DNA of 64,000 bases from Kordia periserrulae (GTDB lineage: Bacteria > Bacteroidota > Bacteroidia > Flavobacteriales > Flavobacteriaceae), in contig NZ_QBKT01000004.1 in the NCBI RefSeq assembly GCF_003054265.1, forward strand, positions 310,001 through 374,000, given 5' to 3'. Shown here piece after piece: positions 9,912 through 18,572 of this stretch. The stretch's first letter is position 1; each line of letters opens with the position of its first letter. Both the position numbers and the translations under genes were made by a program. Under the pieces are notes generated by a model. It ran no database searches and was not told the DNA's origin. It was given only the letters and a program-made list of their open reading frames with translations.

Positions 9912-10697
9912 TTAATTTGATGTAATATATCCTTTCATGATTCCTCTGTGCGAGTTTTTGATGAATTGTAAGATTTCATCGCGCTCGGTAGTGGCTTCCA
10001 TTTCTGCTTCTATAATTTCGGCAGCTTGTGTATTGTTGTAATTTTTTTGATAGAGAATTCGGAAGATGTTTTGAATTTCCCGAATTTTTTCCGTCGTGAA
10101 TCCGCGTCTACGCAATCCAACTGAGTTGATTCCCACGTACGATAACGGTTCGCGGGCTGCTTTTACATATGGTGGCACATCTTTACGCACCAAGGATCCG
10201 CCCGTAACAAAGGCGTGATTTCCAATAGAGCAAAACTGATGTACAGCCGTCATTCCCGCAAGGATAACATAATCGCCCACCGTAATATGTCCTGCCAGTG
10301 TACTATTGTTTGAGAAAATACAATTATCACCTACAATACAATCGTGTGCTACATGACAGTATGCCATGATTAAACAGTTTTTTCCGATAACTGTTTTCAT
10401 TCGGTCGGAAGTTCCTTTGTTGATAGTTACGCATTCGCGAATGGTGGTATTGTCTCCTATTTCGGTAATGGTATCTTCTCCTTGATATTTTAAATCTTGT
10501 GGTGGCGCTGAGATAACAGCACCTGGAAATATGTTACAGTTTTTCCCAATACGCGCACCTTCCATGATGGTTACATTAGAGCCAATCCAAGTGCCTTCTC
10601 CAATGATGACATTGTTATGAATGGTTGTAAACGGTTCTACGACGACATTTTTTGCAATTTTTGCTCCTGGATGAACATAAGCTAACGGTTGATTCAT
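9912..10697 (-). CDS. lpxA: UDP-N-acetylglucosamine acyltransferase
   Basis: A 261-residue enzyme for the first step of lipid A synthesis, 3-O-acylation of UDP-GlcNAc from hydroxyacyl-ACP. The beta-helix of hexapeptide repeats fills residues 5-190 and the helical C-terminal domain follows. The catalytic His region CHVAHDCIVGD (near 120-130) and the GINSVGLRRRGF segment are characteristic of LpxA. It lies between lpxC-fabZ and efp on the same strand and is of normal length. Cytoplasmic homotrimer by family knowledge. Confidence 0.95.
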   Translation of the reverse strand: MNQPLAYVHPGAKIAKNVVVEPFTTIHNNVIIGEGTWIGSNVTIMEGARIGKNCNIFPGAVISAPPQDLKYQGEDTITEIGDNTTIRECVTINKGTSDRMKTVIGKNCLIMAYCHVAHDCIVGDNCIFSNNSTLAGHITVGDYVILAGMTAVHQFCSIGNHAFVTGGSLVRKDVPPYVKAAREPLSYVGINSVGLRRRGFTTEKIREIQNIFRILYQKNYNNTQAAEIIEAEMEATTERDEILQFIKNSHRGIMKGYITSN

Positions 10698-10758
10698 CGA
10701 CTACATTTTAATTAATACTTTGAAATTTGATGGAAAAATACACTTTTTTTGATAGGTG

Positions 10759-12180
10759 CTATTTTTTTTCAATTTCTTCTTCTTTTTTTCGTGCGATTTG
10801 CGCCATCAATTCTGCTTCTGCTACTAGTTTTCCGTTGGCATACGCGTAGGCTTGCATGTGGCAAATTCCTCTACGAATTGGCGTTATTAAATCGGCTTTG
10901 AATATGAGTGTGTCTCCTGGCACTACTTTTTGTTTGAATTTTACTTTGTCAATCTTCATGAAGAATGTTAAGTAATTTTCAGGATCTGGAACGGTACTTA
11001 GTACTAAAATTCCTCCTGTTTGCGCCATGGCTTCTATTTGTAAAACACCTGGCATGACTGGCGCTCCTGGAAAATGCCCAACGAAAAACGGCTCGTTCAT
11101 CGTTACATTTTTCACACCAACTACATGACTGTCAGAGAGTTCTAATATTTTGTCTACCAATAAAAATGGCGGTCTATGTGGTAACATTGCCATGATTTGA
11201 TTTACGTCCATTAACGGCTCTTGATGCAAATCATAACTTGGTACTTTATTGCGCTTTTCTATTTTGATGATTTTAGAAAGCTTTTTCGCAAATTGTGTGT
11301 TGACGAAGTGTCCTGGTTTGTTTGCGATGACTTTTCCACGAATACGAGTTCCTACCAAAGCCAAATCTCCAATGACATCTAAAAGTTTGTGGCGCGCTGC
11401 TTCGTTTGGGTGATGCAACGTTAAGTTATCTAGAATTCCATTTGGTTTTACTGCAATGTCTTCTTTACCAAAAGCAACTCTGAGTTTGTCCATTGTTGCT
11501 GGCGATAGTTCTTTGTCAACATATACGATGGCATTGTTTAAATCGCCTCCTTTGATGAGTCCGTGTTCTAGCAACATTTCCAATTCATGCAAGAAACTAA
11601 ACGTTCTTGAGTCCGCAATATCGCGTTTGAAGTCAGAAAGATGCTTCAATGTAGCGTTTTGTGTTCCTAAGACTTTCGTTCCAAAGTCAACCATTGTGGT
11701 CACTTGGTATTCGTCTGAAGGAATGATTGTAATTTCGCTTCCTGTTTCTTCATCAATATAGGAAATCACATCTTTTACAATGTATTCTTCGCGAGGTTGC
11801 TCCTGCTCTACAATTCCTGCTTCTTCTAGTGCTTCTAAAAAGAATTTTGCCGAACCATCCATAATTGGTGGTTCAGAAGCGTCTAATTCTATACATACGT
11901 TGTCAATTTCCAATCCTACCAAAGCTGCTAATACGTGCTCGCAGGTTTGAATTTTAACTCCATGTTTTTCTAATACTGTACCGCGCTGTGTGTTTACTAC
12001 GTAATTGGCGTCTGCTTCTATGATTGGATTTCCTTCCAAATCGACACGCACAAAAGCGTACCCATAATTTTCAGGTGCGGGTTTAAAGGTTAGTGTAACT
12101 TCTTTTCCTGTATGTAATCCAACGCCTTTAAGCGAAACTTCTTTAGCGATGGTTGTTTGTTTAACAATAATTTCACTCAT
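10759..12180 (-). CDS. lpxC/fabZ: Bifunctional LpxC deacetylase / FabZ hydroxyacyl-ACP dehydratase
   Basis: A natural fusion typical of Bacteroidota. The first ~310 residues are the zinc deacetylase LpxC, committed step of lipid A synthesis: [11 protein letters not shown] at the start, the zinc histidine in [10 protein letters not shown] and the [16 protein letters not shown] motif. From about residue 325 the FabZ hotdog domain has [11 protein letters not shown] and the active-site histidine in [12 protein letters not shown]. The preferred start at 12180 overlaps the lpxD stop by 8 bases; two more upstream residues are possible (start 12186). The tight overlap suggests translational coupling with lpxD. 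Confidence 0.95.
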   Translation of the reverse strand: MSEIIVKQTTIAKEVSLKGVGLHTGKEVTLTFKPAPENYGYAFVRVDLEGNPIIEADANYVVNTQRGTVLEKHGVKIQTCEHVLAALVGLEIDNVCIELDASEPPIMDGSAKFFLEALEEAGIVEQEQPREEYIVKDVISYIDEETGSEITIIPSDEYQVTTMVDFGTKVLGTQNATLKHLSDFKRDIADSRTFSFLHELEMLLEHGLIKGGDLNNAIVYVDKELSPATMDKLRVAFGKEDIAVKPNGILDNLTLHHPNEAARHKLLDVIGDLALVGTRIRGKVIANKPGHFVNTQFAKKLSKIIKIEKRNKVPSYDLHQEPLMDVNQIMAMLPHRPPFLLVDKILELSDSHVVGVKNVTMNEPFFVGHFPGAPVMPGVLQIEAMAQTGGILVLSTVPDPENYLTFFMKIDKVKFKQKVVPGDTLIFKADLITPIRRGICHMQAYAYANGKLVAEAELMAQIARKKEEEIEKK

Positions 12181-13201
12181 TGTCATTTATTTTTTTTTCG
12201 ATTTGATTGACTGTTTTTGCAAGTTTTGGTAAGTTTTTAAAATATACGTACGATTTGTTGTAATCGCCATAATTCAATGCTGGAGAACCTTGCAGTGTTT
12301 CTCCATCTTTTACATTTCGTCCAATTCCTGATTGTGCTTGAATGCGAACATTGTCTCCAATAGTGATGTGTCCTACAATTCCAACTTGTCCACCAATCAT
12401 GCAGTTTTTCCCGATTTTGGTAGAACCTGCAATTCCTGTTTGTGCAGCAATGACGGTGTTTTCGCCAATTTCCACATTGTGCGCAATTTGAATTTGATTG
12501 TCGAGTTTTACACCTTTTCTAATAATGGTAGACCCTAAGGTTGCTCTGTCAATAGTAGTTCCTGCGCCTATGTCTACATTGGCTTCCAGAATAACGTTTC
12601 CTGTTTGTGGTACTTTTTGATATTCTCCTTGTTCATTCGGCGCAAAGCCAAATCCGTCCGCACCGACAATCGCACCACTGTGAATTACGCAATTATCACC
12701 AATAACAGATTCTGAATAGATTTTAGCGCCTGCAAAAATGACAACATTGTCACCAATCGTTACATTGTCCCCAATATACGCGTTTGGATACACTTTTACA
12801 TAATCGCCAATTTTTACATTTTCGCCCATGTATGAGAAAGCTCCAAAATACAATTCTTCGCCATACGATGCTGAATCAGAAATAAAGGTAGGTTGCTCAA
12901 TCCCTATTTTATTCATTTTCACTTTGTTGTAATATTCTAACAATTTTGAAAATGATTTGTATGCGTCTTCTACTTTGATAAGTGTGGTAGCTAATTCTTC
13001 TTCGGGTGTAAACTCTTTGTTTACAATAGTTATGGATGCGCGAGTACTGTAAATGTACTGCGTGTATTTAGGGTTTGCTAAGAAAGTTAATGAACCTTCC
13101 GTACCTTCTTCTATTTTAGAAAGTTTTGATACTTCTGCTTCCGGATTGCCTACAATATCACCTTCTAAAATGCCTGCTATTTGTGTCGCTGTAAACTTCA
13201 T
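12173..13201 (-). CDS. lpxD: UDP-3-O-(3-hydroxyacyl)glucosamine N-acyltransferase
   Basis: A 342-residue enzyme for the third step of lipid A synthesis. The N-terminal domain (about residues 1-100) has the LpxD uridine-binding pattern including SFLANPKY. A long hexapeptide beta helix follows, with the catalytic His region [21 protein letters not shown] and the [13 protein letters not shown] segment. Length is standard, so this is the main lpxD; the shorter paralogue is at 8326-9267. It is the first gene of the lpx operon, 24 bases after the HD gene. Confidence 0.95.
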   Translation of the reverse strand: MKFTATQIAGILEGDIVGNPEAEVSKLSKIEEGTEGSLTFLANPKYTQYIYSTRASITIVNKEFTPEEELATTLIKVEDAYKSFSKLLEYYNKVKMNKIGIEQPTFISDSASYGEELYFGAFSYMGENVKIGDYVKVYPNAYIGDNVTIGDNVVIFAGAKIYSESVIGDNCVIHSGAIVGADGFGFAPNEQGEYQKVPQTGNVILEANVDIGAGTTIDRATLGSTIIRKGVKLDNQIQIAHNVEIGENTVIAAQTGIAGSTKIGKNCMIGGQVGIVGHITIGDNVRIQAQSGIGRNVKDGETLQGSPALNYGDYNKSYVYFKNLPKLAKTVNQIEKKINDNE

Positions 13202-13225
13202 TCCCGCAAAAGTATAAAAAAAGTC

Positions 13226-14455
13226 CTAAAGTTTGTCCTTTGGATAGCAGATATAATATTTTGTCACGGGTTTTGAAAGTGCTTTCAAGTTTAATTGGTC
13301 AGAAGCTTTGACAACATCTTGAATTTTTCCTGTTTTCATCAAAATATGAATGTTTTGACTCGTTGTTTTGTATGCCTGATTGGAAATTTCGCCCGAAAAT
13401 ACAAAGTACGACGCCTCGTGTTTGCTGATGTTGTACTTCTGCATCAAGCTTTCGGTTTCGTTTTGAATTTTCTTTGACGCTATTTTTTTGTTTTTGATTT
13501 TGATGCGAAGCAAATCGCGATTGATAATCATTTGACAGAGATTGGACAATACAAAATCATCTTCATCCATCCATTCTTTCATGGCAGAAATCACATCGTA
13601 ATCGTCTAGTTTTGCAAAACGATCTAATACTTCTTCGTTAAAATCTTCAATAGAAATTTCATTTTGAATGAAAAAACTTAATGCTGCACTAGCTTGCAAA
13701 TTTGCTCCTTGCAGGGTTAATTCTTTGGCTCTTTGCAGTACTCGGATAAGCAATTGCTCTGCCACCAAACTTGTTTTATGGAGATAGACTTGCCAATACA
13801 TCAATCGGCGCGCGACTAGAAACTTTTCAACCGAATAGATGCCTTTTTCTTCAATCACCAATTCGTCATTCACCACATTTAACATCGTAATGATGCGTTC
13901 GGAATTGATATTTCCTTCAGCAACTCCTGTGTAGAAGCTATCACGCTTTAAATAATCGGCTCTGTCCATGTCAATTTGACCAGAAATCAGCTGATACATA
14001 AATTTCCGCGGATACTTTCCTTTGAAGATTTCGATGGCAAGCGTTAAACTTCCGTTAAATTCAGCATTCAATCGCTCCATCAACAGTAGCGAAATTTCTT
14101 CATGATGCACACTGTTTACAATGCTATGTTCCATAGCGTGCGAAAACGGTCCGTGACCAATATCGTGCAATAAAATAGCAATGAGCAAAGCGTCTTTTTC
14201 TTCTTCCGAAATGACAACACCTTTAAAACGAAGCACTTGTATCGCTTTTTGCATTAAATGCATACAGCCTAACGCATGATGAAAACGCGTGTGATGCGCG
14301 CCAGGATATACCAAATAAGACATGCCCATTTGTGAAATTCTGCGCAAGCGCTGAAAATATTTGTGTTCAATAAGGTCAAAAATGAGCGGATTGGGTATTG
14401 TAATAAATCCGTAAATTGGGTCGTTTAATATTTTGAGCTTGTTTCTAGTATTCAA
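13226..14455 (-). CDS. HD domain phosphohydrolase
   Basis: A metal-dependent phosphohydrolase of the HD superfamily, close to dNTPase/SAMHD1-like proteins. The metal ligands are visible: HTRFHHALG, then LLHDIGHGPFSH with the HD pair, and a later DRADYLKRD. I choose TTG at 14455 as the start: it begins NTRNKLKILNDPIYGF, the normal N-terminus of the family, and a promoter-like TATATTTG lies just upstream inside the longer in-frame extension to 14497. Gene order HD-lpxD-lpxC/fabZ-lpxA-efp is common in Flavobacteriia. Substrate unknown. Confidence 0.88.
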   Translation of the reverse strand: MNTRNKLKILNDPIYGFITIPNPLIFDLIEHKYFQRLRRISQMGMSYLVYPGAHHTRFHHALGCMHLMQKAIQVLRFKGVVISEEEKDALLIAILLHDIGHGPFSHAMEHSIVNSVHHEEISLLLMERLNAEFNGSLTLAIEIFKGKYPRKFMYQLISGQIDMDRADYLKRDSFYTGVAEGNINSERIITMLNVVNDELVIEEKGIYSVEKFLVARRLMYWQVYLHKTSLVAEQLLIRVLQRAKELTLQGANLQASAALSFFIQNEISIEDFNEEVLDRFAKLDDYDVISAMKEWMDEDDFVLSNLCQMIINRDLLRIKIKNKKIASKKIQNETESLMQKYNISKHEASYFVFSGEISNQAYKTTSQNIHILMKTGKIQDVVKASDQLNLKALSKPVTKYYICYPKDKL

Positions 14456-14477
14456 AAGTTTGTTTTTAGAATCAGCA

Positions 14478-14485
14478 CAAATATA
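14478..14485 (-). promoter_or_regulatory. Probable -7 box before the HD/lpx operon
   Basis: TATATTTG on the minus strand, matching TAnnTTTG. It would start transcription near 14471, downstream of the longest possible HD start codon at 14497, so it supports the TTG start at 14455. Confidence 0.4.
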
Positions 14486-14527
14486 AGTACAATACAAGAC
14501 ACCTTACTAACAAAATAAAAAATATAC

Positions 14528-16075
14528 ATGAGCGCATTCAAGATTCTTTGGGTTGATGATGAGATTGATTTATTGAAACCACATATTCTCTTTTTACAGA
14601 AAAAAAATTACGAAGTTACGACGTGTACGAGCGGTACCGAAGCCATTGATATGATTGACGAAGAAAGTTTCGATATTGTTTTTTTAGACGAAAATATGCC
14701 CGGTTTGACCGGAATTGAAACACTTTCCGAACTCAAAGCGAAACAGAATAATCTTCCTGTGGTGATGATTACCAAAAGTGAAGAAGAATATATTATGGAA
14801 GAAGCGATTGGCTCAAAGATTGCCGATTATTTGATAAAACCTGTGAATCCGAATCAGATTTTGTTGAGTTTGAAGAAGAATTTGGATCATTCGCGATTGG
14901 TTTCTGAGAAAACGACTTCCAACTATCAGCAAGAATTCCGAAAGATTGCGATGGATTTGGCAATGGTAAACTCGATTGACGAATGGATTGAGTTGTATCA
15001 AAAGTTGATTTATTGGGAATTGCAGTTGGAAGATATTGAAGATACAGGCATGTTTGAGATTTTAGAATCGCAAAAAAACGAAGCCAATGTGCAGTTTGGG
15101 AAGTTTATTGATAAGAATTATCCTGATTGGTTTGGTTCAGAAGAAGCGCCAATTATGTCGCACACCATGTTTCGCGAGTTGGTTGTTCCAGAAATTAGCA
15201 AAGCGCAACCTACGTTGTTGGTCGTGATTGACAATTTGCGCTACGATCAGTGGAAAGCGTTTGAACCGTTTGTCAATACACATTACAAAAAGGAAAAAGA
15301 AGTACCGTTTGTCAGCATTTTACCAACTGCGACACAATATGCACGAAATGCTATTTTTTCTGGTTTGATGCCTTCGGATATGGAAAAATTACATCCAGAT
15401 TTGTGGAAAAATGACACCGATGAAGGCGGAAAGAATTTGCACGAAGACGATTTCTTGAAAGCGCAATTGAAACGTTTGGGGTTAAACATCAAACATGAAT
15501 ACCATAAAATTACCAGTTTAAAAGGCGGAAAGAAGCTCGCAGAGAACTTTAAATCGCAAAAAGATAATGATCTTACGGTAGTTGTGTATAACTTCGTAGA
15601 CATGCTCTCACACGCTAAAACCGAAATGGAAGTTGTGAAAGAGTTGGCTTCTAACGATAAAGCGTACCGATCGTTGACGCAGAGTTGGTTTAAAAATTCG
15701 CCGTTGTTAGATATCATTCAACAATCGCAGCGTTTAGGTTTTAAATTGATTATTACAACCGACCACGGAACCATTAATGTAAAACATCCTTCTAAAGTTG
15801 TGGGTGATAAAAACACAAGTCTAAATTTGCGTTACAAAACAGGCAGAAGCTTAACGTATGAAGATAAAGACGTGTTAGCAGCAAAAGATCCAAGTACCAT
15901 TCACTTGCCTACCATTAACATGAGTAGTTCCTTTATTTTTGCCAAAACGGATTTGTTTTTCGCGTATCCAAACAATTACAATCATTATGTGAGTTATTAT
16001 CGAAATACGTATCAACATGGCGGAGTTTCTTTGGAAGAAATGATAATTCCGTTTGCGGTATTGTCGCCTAGATAA
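14528..16075 (+). CDS. porX: PorX: response regulator with PglZ phosphodiesterase domain, T9SS regulator
   Basis: A 515-residue two-domain regulator of the type IX secretion system. Residues 1-120 form a receiver domain: the acidic pair in WVDDE (9-11), the phospho-accepting Asp in FLDENMPG (about 53), MITKSE and the LIKP lysine. The rest is an alkaline-phosphatase-like PglZ domain with VVIDNLRYDQW, the LPTATQYARNAIFSG nucleophile region and TTDHGTI. In Porphyromonas PorX acts with the histidine kinase PorY and sigma factor SigP; these are not in the window. T9SS cargo is encoded at 47452 and 53993. Divergent from the HD gene. Confidence 0.93.
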   Translation: MSAFKILWVDDEIDLLKPHILFLQKKNYEVTTCTSGTEAIDMIDEESFDIVFLDENMPGLTGIETLSELKAKQNNLPVVMITKSEEEYIMEEAIGSKIADYLIKPVNPNQILLSLKKNLDHSRLVSEKTTSNYQQEFRKIAMDLAMVNSIDEWIELYQKLIYWELQLEDIEDTGMFEILESQKNEANVQFGKFIDKNYPDWFGSEEAPIMSHTMFRELVVPEISKAQPTLLVVIDNLRYDQWKAFEPFVNTHYKKEKEVPFVSILPTATQYARNAIFSGLMPSDMEKLHPDLWKNDTDEGGKNLHEDDFLKAQLKRLGLNIKHEYHKITSLKGGKKLAENFKSQKDNDLTVVVYNFVDMLSHAKTEMEVVKELASNDKAYRSLTQSWFKNSPLLDIIQQSQRLGFKLIITTDHGTINVKHPSKVVGDKNTSLNLRYKTGRSLTYEDKDVLAAKDPSTIHLPTINMSSSFIFAKTDLFFAYPNNYNHYVSYYRNTYQHGGVSLEEMIIPFAVLSPR

Positions 16076-16163
16076 ATTACAAATTACGCCTCAGCAAGTG
16101 ATTTTATAAGCAATTAGTGTTTTTTTTAGTACTTTTGAATAATGCTTCAAAATTAAAATTCGA

Positions 16164-16571
16164 GTGAAAAAAGAATACCATCTTTCTCAAATTGATGAGA
16201 TTGCAAGAGCTATTTTAGCGGAAACTAAACATAAGATTATAGCTTTTCAAGGAGAAATGGGTGTTGGAAAAACCACACTCATTAAAGTTTTAGCCAAGCA
16301 ACTTGGTGTCAACGAATTAACCAGCAGTCCGACATTCTCCATTGTAAACGAATATCACACTCCAACTGATATTTTATATCACTTTGATTGTTACCGAATG
16401 GAAAATGAAGTCGAAGCCTTTGATATTGGTATTGAAGACTATTTATACAGTGACGCTTGGTGTTTTATTGAATGGCCAGAACGCATTGAAAATTTACTAC
16501 CAGATGACATCACAAAGATTACTATTGAAAAAATAAACGAAGAATTACGCTCAATTCATCTGAAAAATTGA
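16164..16571 (+). CDS. tsaE: tRNA threonylcarbamoyladenosine biosynthesis ATPase TsaE
   Basis: A 135-residue P-loop ATPase that works with TsaB and TsaD to make t6A37 in ANN-decoding tRNAs. The Walker A motif GEMGVGKTT is at residues 30-38; SSPTFSIVNEY and HFDCYRM are TsaE-specific, as is FIEWPERIENLLP near the end. It starts with GTG at 16164. It follows porX by 88 bases, a pairing often seen in Flavobacteriia. Confidence 0.94.
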   Translation: MKKEYHLSQIDEIARAILAETKHKIIAFQGEMGVGKTTLIKVLAKQLGVNELTSSPTFSIVNEYHTPTDILYHFDCYRMENEVEAFDIGIEDYLYSDAWCFIEWPERIENLLPDDITKITIEKINEELRSIHLKN

Positions 16572-16747
16572 GCATTTTACCGAAAATAAGAGACTATAAC
16601 CGAAATTTAAACCTAAAAAGACTGACAAATAACTGACTTTTGTAGTATATTGAATGAAAATTCTTATATAGTTCAGAAGTGAAAAATCGATAAAAATACG
16701 GATAAAATAAAATATGATAATTTTCTGAAAATCATTTGTTTATTAGA

Positions 16748-16755
16748 TAAGTTTG
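16748..16755 (+). promoter_or_regulatory. -7 box of cassette 1
   Basis: TAAGTTTG followed after a few bases by ATCGT-AAACTAAA; the block is repeated before cassettes 2 and 3 at 29-34 bases from each lipoprotein start. No convincing TTG at -33 was seen. Confidence 0.5.
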
Positions 16756-16783
16756 CTCATCGTAAAACTAAAACCTAAACAAA

Positions 16784-16942
16784 ATGAAATTAAGAAATTA
16801 TGTATTTGCAGCAGTCGTATTGGCATCAGTAACATTTGTGTCTTGTAACCCAGATAGCATTGCAGACGAAGACAACCCATACCAAACAGAGCAAGGAGTC
16901 GATAAGACAAAAATCAGAATTCCAGGGCAAGCAAATAGCTAA
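16784..16942 (+). CDS. Small lipoprotein of tandem cassette, copy 1
   Basis: A 52-residue lipoprotein, not recognised as a named family. A signal peptide ends in the lipobox FVSC with the cysteine at 21; the mature part is only 32 residues, starting CNPDSIADEDNPYQTEQ, followed by a basic tail (VDKTKIRIPGQ). The same acidic block occurs unchanged in copies 2 and 3 (17621 and 18420). It overlaps the next reading frame in +1. Short lipoproteins with a K-I-x-x-P tail are known as hypotheticals in Flavobacteriia. Too short for default gene finders. Confidence 0.7.
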   Translation: MKLRNYVFAAVVLASVTFVSCNPDSIADEDNPYQTEQGVDKTKIRIPGQANS

Positions 16943-17471
16943 GAGAAGAAAATCCCTTGTACGATCTACTATAGTTGCAAATACTATTTTTGCATTAATT
17001 ATTGCTTTAACTCCCTACTTGTTTCAATTATATGAGTATGCACCTGAAAATACTCAAGTTTGGGAGACAGCTTGGTTTAGAATTGAAGACAAGAATTATT
17101 ATGACTTAAGAACGGCATTTTGGGTTTACATGAACAAGATAATTCCATTAATATTAATGGTAATCTGGTTCATGACTTGTAAGAAATGGTGGTATCATGT
17201 CATATTAATTCCAATGTGTATGTATGGTTTTCAATTCTACACAGCATTAAACAACACGACCAATATACTTGACATAGTCGAAATTTATTGGTTATTACCA
17301 ATAATGTGTATTATAATACCTTTTGTGTATTTGATAAGAATAAAATTGGTTGACAAGTATGTTCATGGAATTGATTTGAAAAAAATTGATGCAGAGCTAG
17401 AAGAATATGAACGTAGAGAACAAGAACAACAAAACACATCAAAAGAAGCTCAAACACAAGAAGTTCATTGA
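16836..17471 (+). CDS. Four-helix membrane protein of tandem cassette, copy 1
   Basis: An unrecognised inner-membrane protein, up to 211 residues. It has four hydrophobic segments, a CKKWWYHVILIP motif between the second and third, and a charged, probably cytoplasmic coiled-coil tail. Paralogues follow at 17703 and 18502. The start is unclear: the ATG used in the other copies is ACG here (16866), there is no ATG before the first helix, and TTG codons at 16836 and 16860 are the candidates. The first ~35 codons lie in the +1 frame over the lipoprotein gene. Confidence 0.6.
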   Translation: MCLVTQIALQTKTTHTKQSKESIRQKSEFQGKQIAKRRKSLVRSTIVANTIFALIIALTPYLFQLYEYAPENTQVWETAWFRIEDKNYYDLRTAFWVYMNKIIPLILMVIWFMTCKKWWYHVILIPMCMYGFQFYTALNNTTNILDIVEIYWLLPIMCIIIPFVYLIRIKLVDKYVHGIDLKKIDAELEEYERREQEQQNTSKEAQTQEVH

Positions 17472-17487
17472 CATACACTAATATACT

Positions 17488-17542
17488 ATTTTCTACGTAT
17501 TTCGTTAATTTCAAAGCAAACTAACAAAAATACGTAGAAAAT
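17488..17542. repeat. Long inverted repeat between cassettes 1 and 2
   Basis: Perfect 15-base arms (ATTTTCTACGTATTT and its complement) enclose a 25-base loop. A related palindrome is at 18286-18339. It could be a terminator, but the stem is AT-rich and no U tract follows directly. Confidence 0.6.
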
Positions 17543-17581
17543 ATATTATGCTTATTTTTAAAGGAGCGTTTGGTTATTATA

Positions 17582-17589
17582 TAAGTTTG
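17582..17589 (+). promoter_or_regulatory. -7 box of cassette 2
   Basis: TAAGTTTG followed by CATCGTTAAACTAAA, the same block as before cassettes 1 and 3, 31 bases before the lipoprotein start. Confidence 0.5.
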
Positions 17590-17620
17590 ACACATCGTTA
17601 AACTAAATAATAAAACAAAC

Positions 17621-17773
17621 ATGAAAACTAAATTCTACCTTTACCTATTAGCAGCCGTATCATCAATTTTATTTGTATCTTGTAATCCAGATAGTATTGC
17701 TGATGAAGACAACCCATACCAAACAGAACAAGGACTTGAGAAAAAAGTCAGAAAAATCCCTAGTAACGGGTAG
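17621..17773 (+). CDS. Small lipoprotein of tandem cassette, copy 2
   Basis: A 50-residue lipoprotein with the lipobox cysteine at residue 21 and the same CNPDSIADEDNPYQTEQ mature start as copies 1 and 3; its tail ends KVRKIPSNG. The stop codon lies in a GGGTAGT context that copy 3 shares, 70 bases inside the overlapping membrane-protein frame. Function unknown; anchored in the envelope by inference. Confidence 0.7.
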   Translation: MKTKFYLYLLAAVSSILFVSCNPDSIADEDNPYQTEQGLEKKVRKIPSNG

Positions 17774-18239
17774 TGTTATAGCTTTATTAATTGTAATTTC
17801 ACCATATCTTTTCTATCTTTACAGTAGCTTTCCTAGCAATGATACTTGGGAAACTAGTTGGTTTTCTTACAAAAGTGTTTATTATCAAGATATCAGTTAT
17901 TTAGTATGGATATTAATGGGAAAATTAATTCCCTTGCTGTTCCTTCTTTTGTGGTTTTTCACTTGTAAACATTGGTGGTATCATGCTATAATTGTTCCTA
18001 TTGCAATGTATACATTTCAAATTTATACTACTTTGAATGATGAAATGCGGTATCATGATGAGATTGAGATTTATTATTTAATTCCCATAATGATGGTAAT
18101 AATACCATCTGTATACTTTATAAGAATTAAACTCTTTGATAAATTAGTACATGGCATAGACCTTAAAAAAATAGAAGCAGAATTAGACGAATACGAACGT
18201 AAAGAAAAAGAAGACTCCGAAACGGATATTATAAAATAA
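17703..18239 (+). CDS. Four-helix membrane protein of tandem cassette, copy 2
   Basis: A 178-residue paralogue of the proteins at 16836 and 18502, function unknown. After a basic N-terminus come four hydrophobic segments, the CKHWWYHAIIVP motif near the middle and a charged tail with LKKIEAELDEYERKE. The ATG at 17703 is inside the lipoprotein gene, in the +1 frame, giving a 71-base overlap. An upstream TTG at 17673 is possible. Coupled translation or a +1 ribosomal shift could link it to the lipoprotein. Confidence 0.7.
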   Translation: MKTTHTKQNKDLRKKSEKSLVTGSVIALLIVISPYLFYLYSSFPSNDTWETSWFSYKSVYYQDISYLVWILMGKLIPLLFLLLWFFTCKHWWYHAIIVPIAMYTFQIYTTLNDEMRYHDEIEIYYLIPIMMVIIPSVYFIRIKLFDKLVHGIDLKKIEAELDEYERKEKEDSETDIIK

Positions 18240-18285
18240 TTTGTATTTTTACGAAAATACTTACTTAAAACAAACAAAATATACT

Positions 18286-18339
18286 ATTTTCTACGGCTTT
18301 TGTTAATTTTAGATTAACTAGCAAAAGTACGTAGAAAAT
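18286..18339. repeat. Long inverted repeat between cassettes 2 and 3
   Basis: Outer arms ATTTTCTACG and CGTAGAAAAT with a further paired CTTTTG/CAAAAG-type region inside. It is the counterpart of 17488-17542 and is absent after cassette 3, so the duplicated unit seems to run from promoter to palindrome. Confidence 0.55.
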
Positions 18340-18378
18340 TTATATTGCTATTTTTCTGATAATTAGTTGGTTATTATA

Positions 18379-18386
18379 TAAGTTTG
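18379..18386 (+). promoter_or_regulatory. -7 box of cassette 3
   Basis: TAAGTTTG followed by TATCGTTAAACTAAA, as before cassettes 1 and 2, 33 bases before the lipoprotein start. Confidence 0.5.
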
Positions 18387-18419
18387 ACCTATCGTTAAAC
18401 TAAATACCTAATTAATCAG

Positions 18420-18572
18420 ATGAAAACTAAATTTTACTTTTACTTATTAGCCGCTTTTTCAACAATATTATTTGTATCTTGTAACCCAGACAGTATTGCT
18501 GATGAAGACAACCCATACCAAACAGAGCAAACAATCGAAAGGTCTCAAATCAAAGTCCCTCGTAACGGGTAG
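18420..18572 (+). CDS. Small lipoprotein of tandem cassette, copy 3
   Basis: A 50-residue lipoprotein, nearly identical to copy 2 in its signal peptide and mature start (CNPDSIADEDNPYQTEQ), with the tail ERSQIKVPRNG. It ends in the same GGGTAG stop context as copy 2 and overlaps the downstream membrane-protein frame in +1. Function unknown. Confidence 0.7.
   Translation: MKTKFYFYLLAAFSTILFVSCNPDSIADEDNPYQTEQTIERSQIKVPRNG

Noticed and set aside
14528-16075. PglZ domain as sign of a BREX defence locus
   Set aside because: The protein begins with a receiver domain and matches PorX; no other BREX genes are near, and T9SS cargo is present.
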